Below are positions 46,201-53,710 of a DNA stretch of 64,000 nt, one piece after another. The position numbers were made by a program, and so were the translations under genes. Under the pieces are notes generated by a model, which worked only from the letters and a program-made list of their open reading frames with translations, ran no database searches and was not told where the DNA came from. Origin of the DNA: CAWCDJ01 sp963778675 (lineage in GTDB: Bacteria; Acidobacteriota; Terriglobia; Bryobacterales; Bryobacteraceae); assembly GCA_963778675.1 (NCBI GenBank), contig CAVZVI010000014.1, positions 744,001-808,000 of the forward strand, given 5' to 3'. Position 1 is the first letter of the stretch, and each line of letters opens with the position of its first letter.

Positions 46201-46663
46201 GGTGTTCGTCGAAGGCCGCGGCAAGTTCGTTAGCGCGACGCGCGATCCGGCGACCGGCAATTGGGTCGCGGGTAACGTCACCAACGCACGCACACCGCGT
46301 TTCACCCAGTCGGATCTCAGCATCTACCAGGACTTCCACGTCAGCAAAACCAATGAACGGATGGTGGCGCGCGCGGGAGCCGAATGCGTCAACTGCTTTA
46401 ACCAGCACAGCGTGACCATCATCAACCAGAACCTGATCCGCACCTCGGGCATCAATCCGTATATCTGCGGAACGGCTGGGACGAACTGCACGCCGATCGG
46501 GGAAGCCAACGCCGGGTTCGATTACGGGGCCGTGATGACCAAGGGCTACGACTACATCGGGCTGGCGAACTCGCAAAACCGCACGCTCAGCAGCCTTTAC
46601 GGGCAGCCGCAAGCGTGGCAGAACCCGCGCATCCTGCGGTTCTCGGTCAGATTTACCTTCTAA
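43238..46663 (+). CDS. TonB-dependent receptor with N-terminal carboxypeptidase-regulatory-like domain (second copy)
   Basis: 1141 residues from the ATG at 43238, with AGGAGG 4 bases upstream. Signal peptide RRLLLPLLAIPLLIVPCVLA; CarboxypepD_reg-like domain about 38-120 (GTVRDPSGAVIAKAAVEVTS, LPPGTYSVTVTSTGF); plug (NGASNSENSYLVDGLETAS); barrel ending in RFSVRFTF. It is only distantly similar to the receptor before it and is preceded by its own leader, so it is a separate unit. A clean terminator follows. Ligand unknown. Confidence 0.92.
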   Translation: MYRMFSSQKGRRLLLPLLAIPLLIVPCVLAQETTAGLQGTVRDPSGAVIAKAAVEVTSPSLIGLKRAETDQAGYYRFANLPPGTYSVTVTSTGFRTYKQGGIVLEVGHLPTMDVKMELGTATEVVEVSAQAALIDPTQSKVQTNIPQTSLMNLPTQSLSYQSVIQFAPGARFEPLQNSTAQTSNNYANNGFQINGASNSENSYLVDGLETASIFDGHSQANVPMDFIDEVQVKTSGFEAEYGGALGGVVNVISKRGSNEWHGGIFLNYNADRFNAAPNPNQLRNPQYPANLGGAPRLDQPLEYYYPVKDHSRIIDPGFTLGGSLIKDRLWIFLGSEPDFNQLRRTVNFAPSSGAPGLRTFNDNNYTYFSSARVDFRATEKIRLYGSWQYSYERGTGTSLPAADDVHGQFNSASTTNPDNWNGGIGYVAPQVIYNTGADISITPTVIATTRFGYFYYNYEDRGLPSGIRYIYRDTNYPYSTGNAPALAGTKALDGTGLPSSFVNSTGWANIGANSQTAYDIFKRYSFNQDLAFFKNFAGTHNVKVGYGFNHGLNDTLSGVFNTADVYVAYNVPYAPQTTNGQARCAAIVAQNVSNYGVAGGNTDGTACQGLWGTVNLRDVATTGKVGNWNHSFYVQDAWTVGRGLTLNLGLRLDKENLPSYNTLPGFEGISFGWGDKLAPRLGAAYDVLHNGKLKVYGSFGYFYDIMKFQLPRGSFGGDYWHDCVYALDSPDFNQIIPQRDSQGHYCPLGGGSVAANGSFPAMRFIENVDYRAPSNDPNQAGSLGATGLVDPNLKPMKQHVMTIGASWELRHDLVFEPVYTRTRLDRTIEDAGTITQDGEIYYITNPGFGINATVPNCNGCPPNIKAIRDYDGLELRLTKRFSHDWFGAFSYTYSRLWGNYDGLTSTDVSDSIGRNGANTDRAFDEPFMSFNAHGQSVSGPLGTDRPHTFKANVYYNLKWWKFNTVMGLFEQVYSGTPLSSYISVWGAPVFVEGRGKFVSATRDPATGNWVAGNVTNARTPRFTQSDLSIYQDFHVSKTNERMVARAGAECVNCFNQHSVTIINQNLIRTSGINPYICGTAGTNCTPIGEANAGFDYGAVMTKGYDYIGLANSQNRTLSSLYGQPQAWQNPRILRFSVRFTF

Positions 46664-46688
46664 AGAAGATCCACACTTCGATTATTTT

Positions 46689-46715
46689 GGGGGCCGGGAA
46701 ACCGGCCCCCTTTTT
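46689..46715. terminator. strong intrinsic terminator after second receptor
   Basis: GGGGGCCGG (46689-46697), loop GAAA, CCGGCCCCC (46702-46710), then five T. On the other strand the stem is followed by CAAAATAATA, so the convergent gene ending at 46716 may also use it. Confidence 0.93.
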
Positions 46716-47642
46716 CTATCTCATCTTCCCCGCTTCCGTCTTCATGATCTGCGCATTCTTCCACGCCTGCTGCGCCAGCGGTCCCGGAATGGCCGCCGCC
46801 TGCTGGCTGAAGTTGGCGCCCTCGAGCACCCGCGACTTGTTCAAGGTCATCTTCCCCAGTTGGTAGTTCGCGACTCCCAGGTAGAAGAGCGCCGGTCCGT
46901 GCATGGCCGGGTCGTCTTTGATCGCGGGCAGCGCCGCCCGCAGGTGCTTGTCGGCATCCACGTACTTTCCCTTTTCTCCCGAGATCACCCCGACGATCCA
47001 GTTGCCCCGGGCCATCGCCTCGCTGCACTTGCGGTCCCAGGCAGCCGCCGGCACCCCCTCCGGCCGTGGATGCCGGCCGACCACGGTCACCAGCCTGCTC
47101 GCATAGGTCAGCGCCCGATCGGTCTGGTTGGCTGAGAGCGAGTGGTTCGCCATCACCACCAGCAGATCCTCGTTGTCGGGAAAGTTCGCCAGCGCCTTGA
47201 CTGCGACTTCCGGCACCCTGGCGCTCGCCCCCGTCCTGGTCAGCGCCACCAGGTAAGGGCCGTAGGCATCGTCGAGATACCGGCTCTTCGGGTTCAGGCC
47301 CTCGAGCGTGCTCACCAGATCTACCATCACGGCCGGAGGCGACTGCATGCCCGTCGCAAACAGCGCGTATTCGCAATGCAGTTCGATGCTGCGCGCGTAG
47401 TCCACCTGCTGTTTCGACGCTTCCGTTTGTTCCTCGTCCGCCGGCGCAGCCGCCGCTTCGGCCTGCTTCGCCAGTCCCATCGTTTCGACCGCCAGTTTTT
47501 TCACCTGCGCGGCGTCCTTATTCGCCTCAGCCTCCTTCAGGCTCGCGAAGCTCTTATCCAGATCGGCAGCCGCTTGGCCACACATTGCTGGTCCCACCAG
47601 CACGACCGCTGCAAAGACCGGCAGCCAGCACCATCTTTTCAT
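46716..47642 (-). CDS. secreted TPR-like hypothetical protein
   Basis: 308 residues from the ATG at 47642, which has AAGGAGG 9 bases upstream (a TTG three codons earlier overlaps that site). Signal peptide KRWCWLPVFAAVVLVGPAMCG. The body is helical with TPR-like units (LFYLGVANYQLGKMTLNKS, VAVKALANFPDNEDLLVVMA) and has an alanine/glutamate-rich spacer near 60-75. Its general style matches the tandem pair at 21.8-24.7 kb, but I see no close alignment. Function unknown. Confidence 0.75.
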   Translation of the reverse strand: MKRWCWLPVFAAVVLVGPAMCGQAAADLDKSFASLKEAEANKDAAQVKKLAVETMGLAKQAEAAAAPADEEQTEASKQQVDYARSIELHCEYALFATGMQSPPAVMVDLVSTLEGLNPKSRYLDDAYGPYLVALTRTGASARVPEVAVKALANFPDNEDLLVVMANHSLSANQTDRALTYASRLVTVVGRHPRPEGVPAAAWDRKCSEAMARGNWIVGVISGEKGKYVDADKHLRAALPAIKDDPAMHGPALFYLGVANYQLGKMTLNKSRVLEGANFSQQAAAIPGPLAQQAWKNAQIMKTEAGKMR

Positions 47643-47746
47643 ACCGACCAACCTCCTTTCTCTGGAACCGGCTCGATACTACTACAAATTTCGGCAGTTG
47701 TGAATCCGTATATCCTGTATTAGCGGGGGCTATACTGTGGATAGCG

Positions 47747-48334
47747 GTGCGGATCTTCTGGGTATACGGCCTCTTGCTGGCCGCCGCGGTGGTTTGGAAC
47801 GTGCGGGAGGGCACGGCGGGTACTCTTGTGTGGCTCGCCGCGCCGGCGGCTGGACTGGCGGCTTGGACGCTGCTCGAGTATCTCATCCACCGCTTCGTCT
47901 TCCACCGCCTCGCACCCCACTGGCAGCACCACGAGCATCCCGCGGACCGGCAGTATCTCTTTGCGCCACTATGGCTTTCGCTCTCCTTCGCGGCCGCGGT
48001 CTGGTGCCTTCTGTCGCTCGCGGCCGGTTCCTGGCGGGTGGGCGCCCTGGCCGAGACCGGCACCGTCGCGGGCTACCTCGCGTACGAGCTGGTCCACCTG
48101 GCAATCCATAGCCCGCGAAAAGGCGGCGCCCTGCTGGTGGCGCTGCGGAAGCACCACTTCTACCACCACTTCGCCGACGATACGAAATGCTACGGCGTGG
48201 TGACCCCCGTTTGGGACCGTGTTTTCGGCTCCCTGCCGAAGCGCGATTTCCCGTATCATGAGGCTGATACGGGTTTCCATGGAGCCGCCAACTTCGACCT
48301 TCGGCCTTCTGGAACGCGCCCGGACCGGCGATGA
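47747..48334 (+). CDS. fatty acid hydroxylase / sterol desaturase superfamily membrane protein
   Basis: 195 residues from the GTG at 47747, which is uncertain: the frame is open further upstream and no good ribosome site is seen. Di-iron histidine clusters characterise the family: EYLIHRFVFH, WQHHEHP, YELVHLAIH and RKHHFYHHF. Four hydrophobic segments. It would hydroxylate a lipid chain (fatty acid or carotenoid-like) in the membrane. Its last 56 or more bases overlap the start of the ECF sigma gene, so the two are linked. Confidence 0.8.
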   Translation: MRIFWVYGLLLAAAVVWNVREGTAGTLVWLAAPAAGLAAWTLLEYLIHRFVFHRLAPHWQHHEHPADRQYLFAPLWLSLSFAAAVWCLLSLAAGSWRVGALAETGTVAGYLAYELVHLAIHSPRKGGALLVALRKHHFYHHFADDTKCYGVVTPVWDRVFGSLPKRDFPYHEADTGFHGAANFDLRPSGTRPDRR

Positions 48335-48869
48335 GGCCGCGCTTTCCCGCGCTTTCGAGCGGTACCAGCGCCGCCTGGCGGTCCTGATCCGTTTCAAGCT
48401 CGGGCCGCGCGTGCGCAGCTTTGCCGAAGTGGAAGACGCGGTCCAGGAGACCTGCCTGCGGGCCTTCCGCGATATCGGGCACTTCCACTACCAGTCGCCG
48501 GGCAGCTTTCTCCGCTGGCTTTCGGCGATTGCCGACCACGTCATCATCGACCGCCTGCGCTACCAGGGCCGGGAACGGCGCGCCGCCTGCGAAATCCGCT
48601 TCCGGTCGCCGAGCAATCCCGCCGGTCCGGAGCCGGCCGACAGCCGCACCCCCAGCCGCCTGTTCGCCCAGCAGGAAGCCCTCGAACGTCTGTTTGCCCG
48701 GCTGGACGAATTGCCCGAAGACTATCGCCGTGCCATCCTGATGGCGAAAGTGGAGGGCCTCTCCACCGCCGAGATGGCCGAGCGCCTGGGCAAGTCGCGC
48801 GAAGCCGTGGCGCTCCTCGTCTACCGCGCGGTGAAGCGCTTTCGCGAGATCTCGGAGGCCGCGCGGTGA
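48279..48869 (+). CDS. ECF-type sigma factor linked to a Ser/Thr kinase
   Basis: 196 residues if the ATG at 48279 is used (48258 and a GTG at 48219 are alternatives). Region 2 is FAEVEDAVQETCLRAFRDI and FLRWLSAIADHVIIDRLR; region 4 is LDELPEDYRRAILMAKVEGL with MAERLGKSREAVALLVYRAVK. A Pro/Ser-rich linker of about 35 residues separates them. No anti-sigma gene follows; instead a membrane kinase overlaps by 4 bases. It may be controlled by phosphorylation, by analogy with ECF43-type sigma factors. Confidence 0.88.
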   Translation: MEPPTSTFGLLERARTGDEAALSRAFERYQRRLAVLIRFKLGPRVRSFAEVEDAVQETCLRAFRDIGHFHYQSPGSFLRWLSAIADHVIIDRLRYQGRERRAACEIRFRSPSNPAGPEPADSRTPSRLFAQQEALERLFARLDELPEDYRRAILMAKVEGLSTAEMAERLGKSREAVALLVYRAVKRFREISEAAR

Positions 48870-51133
48870 GCCAGGATTCCGAGCAGCGGCTCGCCGACGC
48901 GCTCGCCGATCATCTCGATCGTCGTGGACCCACCCTGCCGGAGCTTGCACCCGAGCTCGGCGCGCTCGCCGAGATCGACCGCCTGCTCGACCCCGCCGCG
49001 GCCCTTCCGGAGCGGCTCTCCGGCCATCGGATCCTGGCGGAAATCGGGACCGGCGGGATGGGCCGGGTGTTGCTCGCGATGGACGACGCCCTGGGCCGCA
49101 AAGTAGCCATCAAGACCCTTGCCCCGCGCTACGCCGATGACCCGGGGCTCCGCTCGCGATTCATGGCCGAGGCCCGCGCCATGGCCCGCCTCAACCATCC
49201 CAACGTGGTCCGGATCTATCACCTGGGGTCCGGCGAGGAGCCGGCCCACTTCGTCATGGAGTACCTGGACGGCGCGCCGCTGACCCGCGCCGCCCTCCCG
49301 CTCACCTTCGATCAGAAGGCCGAGTTGATGCTCAAAGCGGCTCTTGCAGCACAGTTTTTGCACGACCAGGGAATCGTTCATCGCGACTTGAAGCCGGCCA
49401 ATATCCTGGTCGGCCCCGATCTCGAACCGAAGGTGCTGGATTTCGGGCTGGCGCTGGACCTGGGAGCGCGCGAGCGCCTCTCCAAACTCGGCGAGATCGC
49501 CGGCACGCCCGAATACCTTTCGCCGGAACAAGCCTCCGGCGCGGAGAATCTGGACGCGCGCAGCGATGTCTTCTCGTTGGGCGCGATCCTCTACGAGCTT
49601 CTCACCGGCTCCCCGCCGTTTCGCGGGGAGACTGCCGGCGATCTGCTCGAGCGCATCCGCCGGGACGACCCGGAACTGCCCCGCCGCCGCAACCCGGAGG
49701 TCCCCCGCGACCTGCAGAATATCTGTCTGAAAGCCCTGGAAAAAGCTCCGGATGACCGCTATGCTTCGGCGCGCGACATGGCCGACGATCTCCGCCGCTA
49801 TCTCGCCCGCGAATCGGTGGTCGCTTTGCCCGCCGCCTACGCCCGGCTGATCGCCGGCCGCGTTGCCGGCCATCTGCGGCACCTCGAAGAATGGCGCCGC
49901 GACCAGATCGTCTCGGAGGCCGAGTACGACGGCATCCGGAGACGCTACGAGCGCCTGCTCGAACGGGAAGACTCCTGGATTCTGGAAGCGCGCCGGCTCA
50001 CCCTGCCGCAGGTCAGCCTGTACCTGGGGGCCTGGGTACTTGCGGTGGGCGCGGCGCTGCTGACGTTCTTTCCGTATCCCTCCCTTGCCGGCCCCCCGGC
50101 CGTGATCCTGGCCTGGGCCGCCGCCGCGCCGGTGGCATGGATCGGCGTGCGCGACTGGCGGCGCGGCTACTACCGGGTGGCCATCGCGTTCATGCTGGCC
50201 CTCTGCCTGGTGGTCCCGGTGGCCGCCCTGGTCACGTACGAAGAGGCGCACCTCTTTACCGCGTTCACGCAAGGAAACATTAGCCTGGAGCTGTTCCACC
50301 GCCTGGAGTTCGCCAAGCCGGCCACCAACGCGCAGATCTGGTGGGCCATCCTTGTGGGGCTGCCGGTATGCTGGTGGCTGCGCCGCTTCACGCGCGCCCC
50401 GGTCTTCTCGCTCATGTTTGCGGGCATGTCCGCCCTGCTGTGCCTGGCCACGCTGCTGCGCATGGGGATGCTCGACTGCCTGGACCACGACCCCGGCCGC
50501 TTCTACTTCCGCCTCATTCCCTGCGCGGTGCTCTTCATGGCCGCCGGATTCATCTTCGAGCGCCGCCGGCTTCCCGACGATTCGCGCTATTTCTACCCGT
50601 TCGCCGTGGTCTTCACCTGGGCGGCGCTCACCGGCGTAGCCACGTTCCACGAGCCCTGGGCCGCGTGGCTGAAATCCGCGGCGCCCTGGACCCGCGGCCA
50701 GATCGAGTACCTCTTCCTCATCAATGCCGGAATCTACTTTCTGCTGGACCGCCTGTGCGACCGCTTCTCCTCGCCGCAGGTGCGCGTCGTCGGAAAATCG
50801 TTCCGCTTCGTGATTCCCGGCCATGTGATGACGTCGCTGCTCCTGTTAGGACTCAGCGCGAATACGCGCTTCGAAGCGCGGCTCTTCGAATGGCTGCTGC
50901 CTTCGGTTGCCTGCGTTTTCGTGTTCGCCAGCATTCCCCGCCAGATGAAAAACTTCTTCGTTTCCGGCCTGGTGTTTCTGGCCATCGGCGTCTTCCGCCT
51001 GCAACAGGACATCTTCCGGGAGCATGCCGTGTGGCCCGTTTTCCTGCTGGCCTCGGGACTCGCGATCATGCTGGCGGCCGCCCACTATGCCCCGCTGAAA
51101 GTGGCGGTGGGCCGCTGGCTGCGCCGAATTTAG
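48866..51133 (+). CDS. membrane Ser/Thr protein kinase partner of the ECF sigma factor
   Basis: 755 residues, GTG overlapping the sigma stop (GTGA). The kinase domain (about 54-315) has GTGGMGRVL, Lys83 in VAIKTL, HRDLKPAN (Asp174) and DFG at 192-194, and looks active. A soluble helical linker (EEWRRDQIVSEAEYDGIRR, about 350) leads to roughly ten membrane segments up to the C-terminus. There is no obvious large outer domain, so the sensing part is probably in the membrane. Together with the sigma factor it looks like a self-contained signal pathway. Confidence 0.92.
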   Translation: MSQDSEQRLADALADHLDRRGPTLPELAPELGALAEIDRLLDPAAALPERLSGHRILAEIGTGGMGRVLLAMDDALGRKVAIKTLAPRYADDPGLRSRFMAEARAMARLNHPNVVRIYHLGSGEEPAHFVMEYLDGAPLTRAALPLTFDQKAELMLKAALAAQFLHDQGIVHRDLKPANILVGPDLEPKVLDFGLALDLGARERLSKLGEIAGTPEYLSPEQASGAENLDARSDVFSLGAILYELLTGSPPFRGETAGDLLERIRRDDPELPRRRNPEVPRDLQNICLKALEKAPDDRYASARDMADDLRRYLARESVVALPAAYARLIAGRVAGHLRHLEEWRRDQIVSEAEYDGIRRRYERLLEREDSWILEARRLTLPQVSLYLGAWVLAVGAALLTFFPYPSLAGPPAVILAWAAAAPVAWIGVRDWRRGYYRVAIAFMLALCLVVPVAALVTYEEAHLFTAFTQGNISLELFHRLEFAKPATNAQIWWAILVGLPVCWWLRRFTRAPVFSLMFAGMSALLCLATLLRMGMLDCLDHDPGRFYFRLIPCAVLFMAAGFIFERRRLPDDSRYFYPFAVVFTWAALTGVATFHEPWAAWLKSAAPWTRGQIEYLFLINAGIYFLLDRLCDRFSSPQVRVVGKSFRFVIPGHVMTSLLLLGLSANTRFEARLFEWLLPSVACVFVFASIPRQMKNFFVSGLVFLAIGVFRLQQDIFREHAVWPVFLLASGLAIMLAAAHYAPLKVAVGRWLRRI

Positions 51134-51189
51134 CGGCAGGTGCAAGATTCTTCTCCGGATGTCGCTGTTCTATTGCGGAGGTAATCGAA

Positions 51190-51717
51190 ATGCGACCATC
51201 CATCGCCGCCCTCGCTCTCGCCGGCCTTCTGGCAATGACCGGCTGTTCGTCCCTGGTCTCGATCGCTCCGGCAGCCGGAGAAAGTGATGCCGTTCTCGAC
51301 CCGGCGCTGTTGGGAATCTGGACCAGTGACGGAGGCAAGGAGACCTACGTCATTCGCCAGGAGAATCAGGAATACGCCATCGCGTATCTGGAAAAATCCA
51401 CTACCAGCCGTTTCCGCGGCCGCCTGATCCGCGCCGGGAACGCGGAACTGCTCGACCTCGTTTCGGCCAGCGAAGATCCCTTACAGCTTCCAGTCCACAC
51501 GATCCTGCGGGTGTGGCCCGAGTCTTCCACTCTGCGCGTCGCTTTCCTCGATTCGGAGTGGTTGCGGGAGCAGGCCGCCAAATCCATCGCAGTCCAGGTT
51601 CAGGACGGCCGTACGGTCATCACCGCGTCCGCCGATGCCGTCAATGGTTTTTTCCTGGCCTACGGCGCGGATGACCGGGCCTGCGGGGATGTGGGAACGC
51701 TGAGCCGCGAAAGATAG
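51190..51717 (+). CDS. hypothetical lipoprotein
   Basis: 175 residues from the ATG at 51190 with GGAGGT 7 bases upstream; the longer open frame runs out of phase through the kinase gene and is rejected. Lipobox LLAMTGC (Cys near residue 19) after a hydrophobic signal. The mature part is a small beta-rich domain (GIWTSDGGKETYVIRQE, EYAIAYLEKS, FRGRLIRAGN). 56 bases after the kinase gene on the same strand, it may belong to the same operon. No named family. Confidence 0.75.
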   Translation: MRPSIAALALAGLLAMTGCSSLVSIAPAAGESDAVLDPALLGIWTSDGGKETYVIRQENQEYAIAYLEKSTTSRFRGRLIRAGNAELLDLVSASEDPLQLPVHTILRVWPESSTLRVAFLDSEWLREQAAKSIAVQVQDGRTVITASADAVNGFFLAYGADDRACGDVGTLSRER

Positions 51718-51722
51718 TGCGG

Positions 51723-52598
51723 CTACTTTACTGCATCGGAAGCGTGGTACGAACTGCGCACGAGCGGGCCCGATTCCACGTGCGAAAAGCCCATCTCGTA
51801 GCCTGCCCGGCGGAACTCGTCGAACTCCTCCGGCGGCACGTATCGCACGATCGGCAGGTGCTTGGGGGAGGGACGCAGGTACTGTCCCAGCGTCAGAATC
51901 TCCACGCGGTGGGCACGCAGATCGCGCATGACCCCGAGGACTTCGTCGGCCCGTTCTCCCAACCCCAGCATCAGGCCGCTCTTGGTGGGGGTGGCCGGCG
52001 CCACCTGCTTGGCCCACGCCAGCACGTCGAGCGACCGCTCGTAGCGTGCGCCCAGGCGCACCTGGCGGTATAGCCGCGGCACCGTCTCGGTGTTGTGGTT
52101 CAGCACATCCGGGAGAGCCTCCATGACAGTTTCGACGGCCGCGCGGCTCCCCTGGAAATCGGGTATCAGAACTTCCACCCCGCACCCCGGCACGCGCTCG
52201 CGGATCGCCCGGATGGTGAGTGCGAAGAGCCCGGCGCCGCCGTCTTCCCGGTCGTCGCGGTTCACGCTGGTGATGACCGCGAATTTCAGGCCCATCGCCG
52301 CCACCGCCTCCGCCACGCGGGCCGGCTCGTCATAATCCACCGGCAGGGGGGCGCCTTTCTGTACCGCGCAGAATCCGCAGCGGCGGGTACAGACGTTCCC
52401 CAGGATCATGAAGGTGGCGGTGCGCTGGTTCCAGCATTCGCCCACGTTGGGGCAGGCCGCGCTTTCGCAAACCGTGTGCAGGCGCAGGCGCTCGATCAGC
52501 CCCTTGAGGTCATGATAGTTCTCGCCCGCGGGCGCGGGGGCGCGCAGCCAGCCGGGCCGCTTGAGCGGGGAAGCGATGGAAACCAGCACTTCTTCCAT
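51723..52598 (-). CDS. lipA: lipoyl synthase
   Basis: 291 residues. LipA inserts two sulfurs into octanoyl chains on E2/GcvH proteins. Both iron-sulfur clusters are intact: auxiliary CESAACPNVGEC (Cys44, Cys49, Cys55) and radical-SAM CTRRCGFC (Cys70, Cys74, Cys77); the C-terminal serine ligand is in VRSSYHA. It begins 6 bases after an Ldh-family oxidoreductase gene, an unusual partner. lipB is not in the window. Confidence 0.96.
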   Translation of the reverse strand: MEEVLVSIASPLKRPGWLRAPAPAGENYHDLKGLIERLRLHTVCESAACPNVGECWNQRTATFMILGNVCTRRCGFCAVQKGAPLPVDYDEPARVAEAVAAMGLKFAVITSVNRDDREDGGAGLFALTIRAIRERVPGCGVEVLIPDFQGSRAAVETVMEALPDVLNHNTETVPRLYRQVRLGARYERSLDVLAWAKQVAPATPTKSGLMLGLGERADEVLGVMRDLRAHRVEILTLGQYLRPSPKHLPIVRYVPPEEFDEFRRAGYEMGFSHVESGPLVRSSYHASDAVK

Positions 52599-52604
52599 TA
52601 TGAC

Positions 52605-53654
52605 CTAAGCTTTGGCGCGGCCAATCTTCGGCGGCGCGACGCCGGTCCGCTCCGCTGCCTTGCACAGACTTTCCCAGTTTCCTTCGGCGATCGGGATGCC
52701 GTTCTTCAACCGTTCGGCTTCGGTCCGCCACTCCGGGTCGCCCGCCACCAGCACCTCGTCGTAGCCCGGCGCCGCGGGGGTCGCCTTCATGATGCCGACG
52801 AGCTTTTCGACCCGTGCCGTGAACTCCTCCAGCGGCATGAAGCGCGCGATGTCGATCGCCAGGAAGGTCTGGCTCACCCGCACCTTTTTGCCGCGGAAAC
52901 GGATCCCGCCGAGTTCGGTGGACATGGCTCCGCCTCCCAGTACGGCGCAGAGAATTTCCACCATCATGGCCAGCCCGCTCCCCTTGTAGCCGCCGAGCGG
53001 CATCAGCATACCCTTGTAAGCTTCCTGGGTGTCGGTGGTCGGCACGCCTTCGGAGTTGAAGGCCCACCCAGCCGGGATCTCCGCCTGCCCGTTCAGGAAG
53101 GCCTTGAAGACCTTCCCCGCCGCCACCGTGGTGGTCGCCATGTCAAGCAGCCACGGCCCCGGCAGGGCCATGCAAATCGGGTTCGTTCCGACGCGGCCCT
53201 CCTTGCCTTGCCACGGTGGAACGATCGGCGATGCGTTGCACAGGACGATTCCGATCTGGTCGGCCGCCCGCATCTTCTGGGCCCACCAGGCGGCCGCGCC
53301 GAAGTGGTTCGATTCGCGCGCCACCACCATCGCCATCCCCTGCTGCCGTGCGATCCGGACGGCGTGGCGGCAGCAGATGTCGGCGATCCACTGGCCGATC
53401 CCGTTCTGGCCGTCGAACAACAGGCAGGAGCCCGCTTCGGAGATCACGCGGCCGTCGGTGCGCGGGTCCATTTCGCCGGCCAGCAACTGGTCCACGTAGA
53501 ACGGCAGCAACTGCATGCCGTGGGAATCCACGCCGCGCAGGTTGGATGCAATCAGGCAGGCGGCGGTGACCTCGGCTTTATCGGCCGGGACGCCGGCGCC
53601 CATCAGGATGTCTTCGGCAAAGCGGGTGAGTTCGGGAGCGGAAATCAGCGGCAT
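52605..53654 (-). CDS. Ldh family (malate/L-lactate-type) oxidoreductase
   Basis: 349 residues of the YlbC/ComC/AllD group, which use NAD(P) on 2-hydroxy acids or ureidoglycolate and do not share the Rossmann fold of classical LDH. Signatures: RGVDSHGMQLLPFYVDQL (catalytic His), ARESNHFGAAAWW, NASPIVPPWQGKEGRVGTNP and PLGGYKGSGLAMMVEI. The exact substrate is open. It lies between a ThuA gene and lipA on the minus strand. Confidence 0.9.
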   Translation of the reverse strand: MPLISAPELTRFAEDILMGAGVPADKAEVTAACLIASNLRGVDSHGMQLLPFYVDQLLAGEMDPRTDGRVISEAGSCLLFDGQNGIGQWIADICCRHAVRIARQQGMAMVVARESNHFGAAAWWAQKMRAADQIGIVLCNASPIVPPWQGKEGRVGTNPICMALPGPWLLDMATTTVAAGKVFKAFLNGQAEIPAGWAFNSEGVPTTDTQEAYKGMLMPLGGYKGSGLAMMVEILCAVLGGGAMSTELGGIRFRGKKVRVSQTFLAIDIARFMPLEEFTARVEKLVGIMKATPAAPGYDEVLVAGDPEWRTEAERLKNGIPIAEGNWESLCKAAERTGVAPPKIGRAKA

Positions 53655-53710
53655 GAACTTTCAGCTTATCAGTGCTTGCCCGCCTGCTTACGCGCGGGGC
53701 TTTGCGAGAG

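Noticed and set aside
48821..50824. 667-residue minus-strand open frame
   Set aside because: Antisense to the Ser/Thr kinase, His/Arg/Gly-rich, no family features.
50341..51189. long N-terminal extension of the lipoprotein gene
   Set aside because: It is the kinase gene out of frame; a lipobox signal peptide with a good ribosome site starts at 51190.
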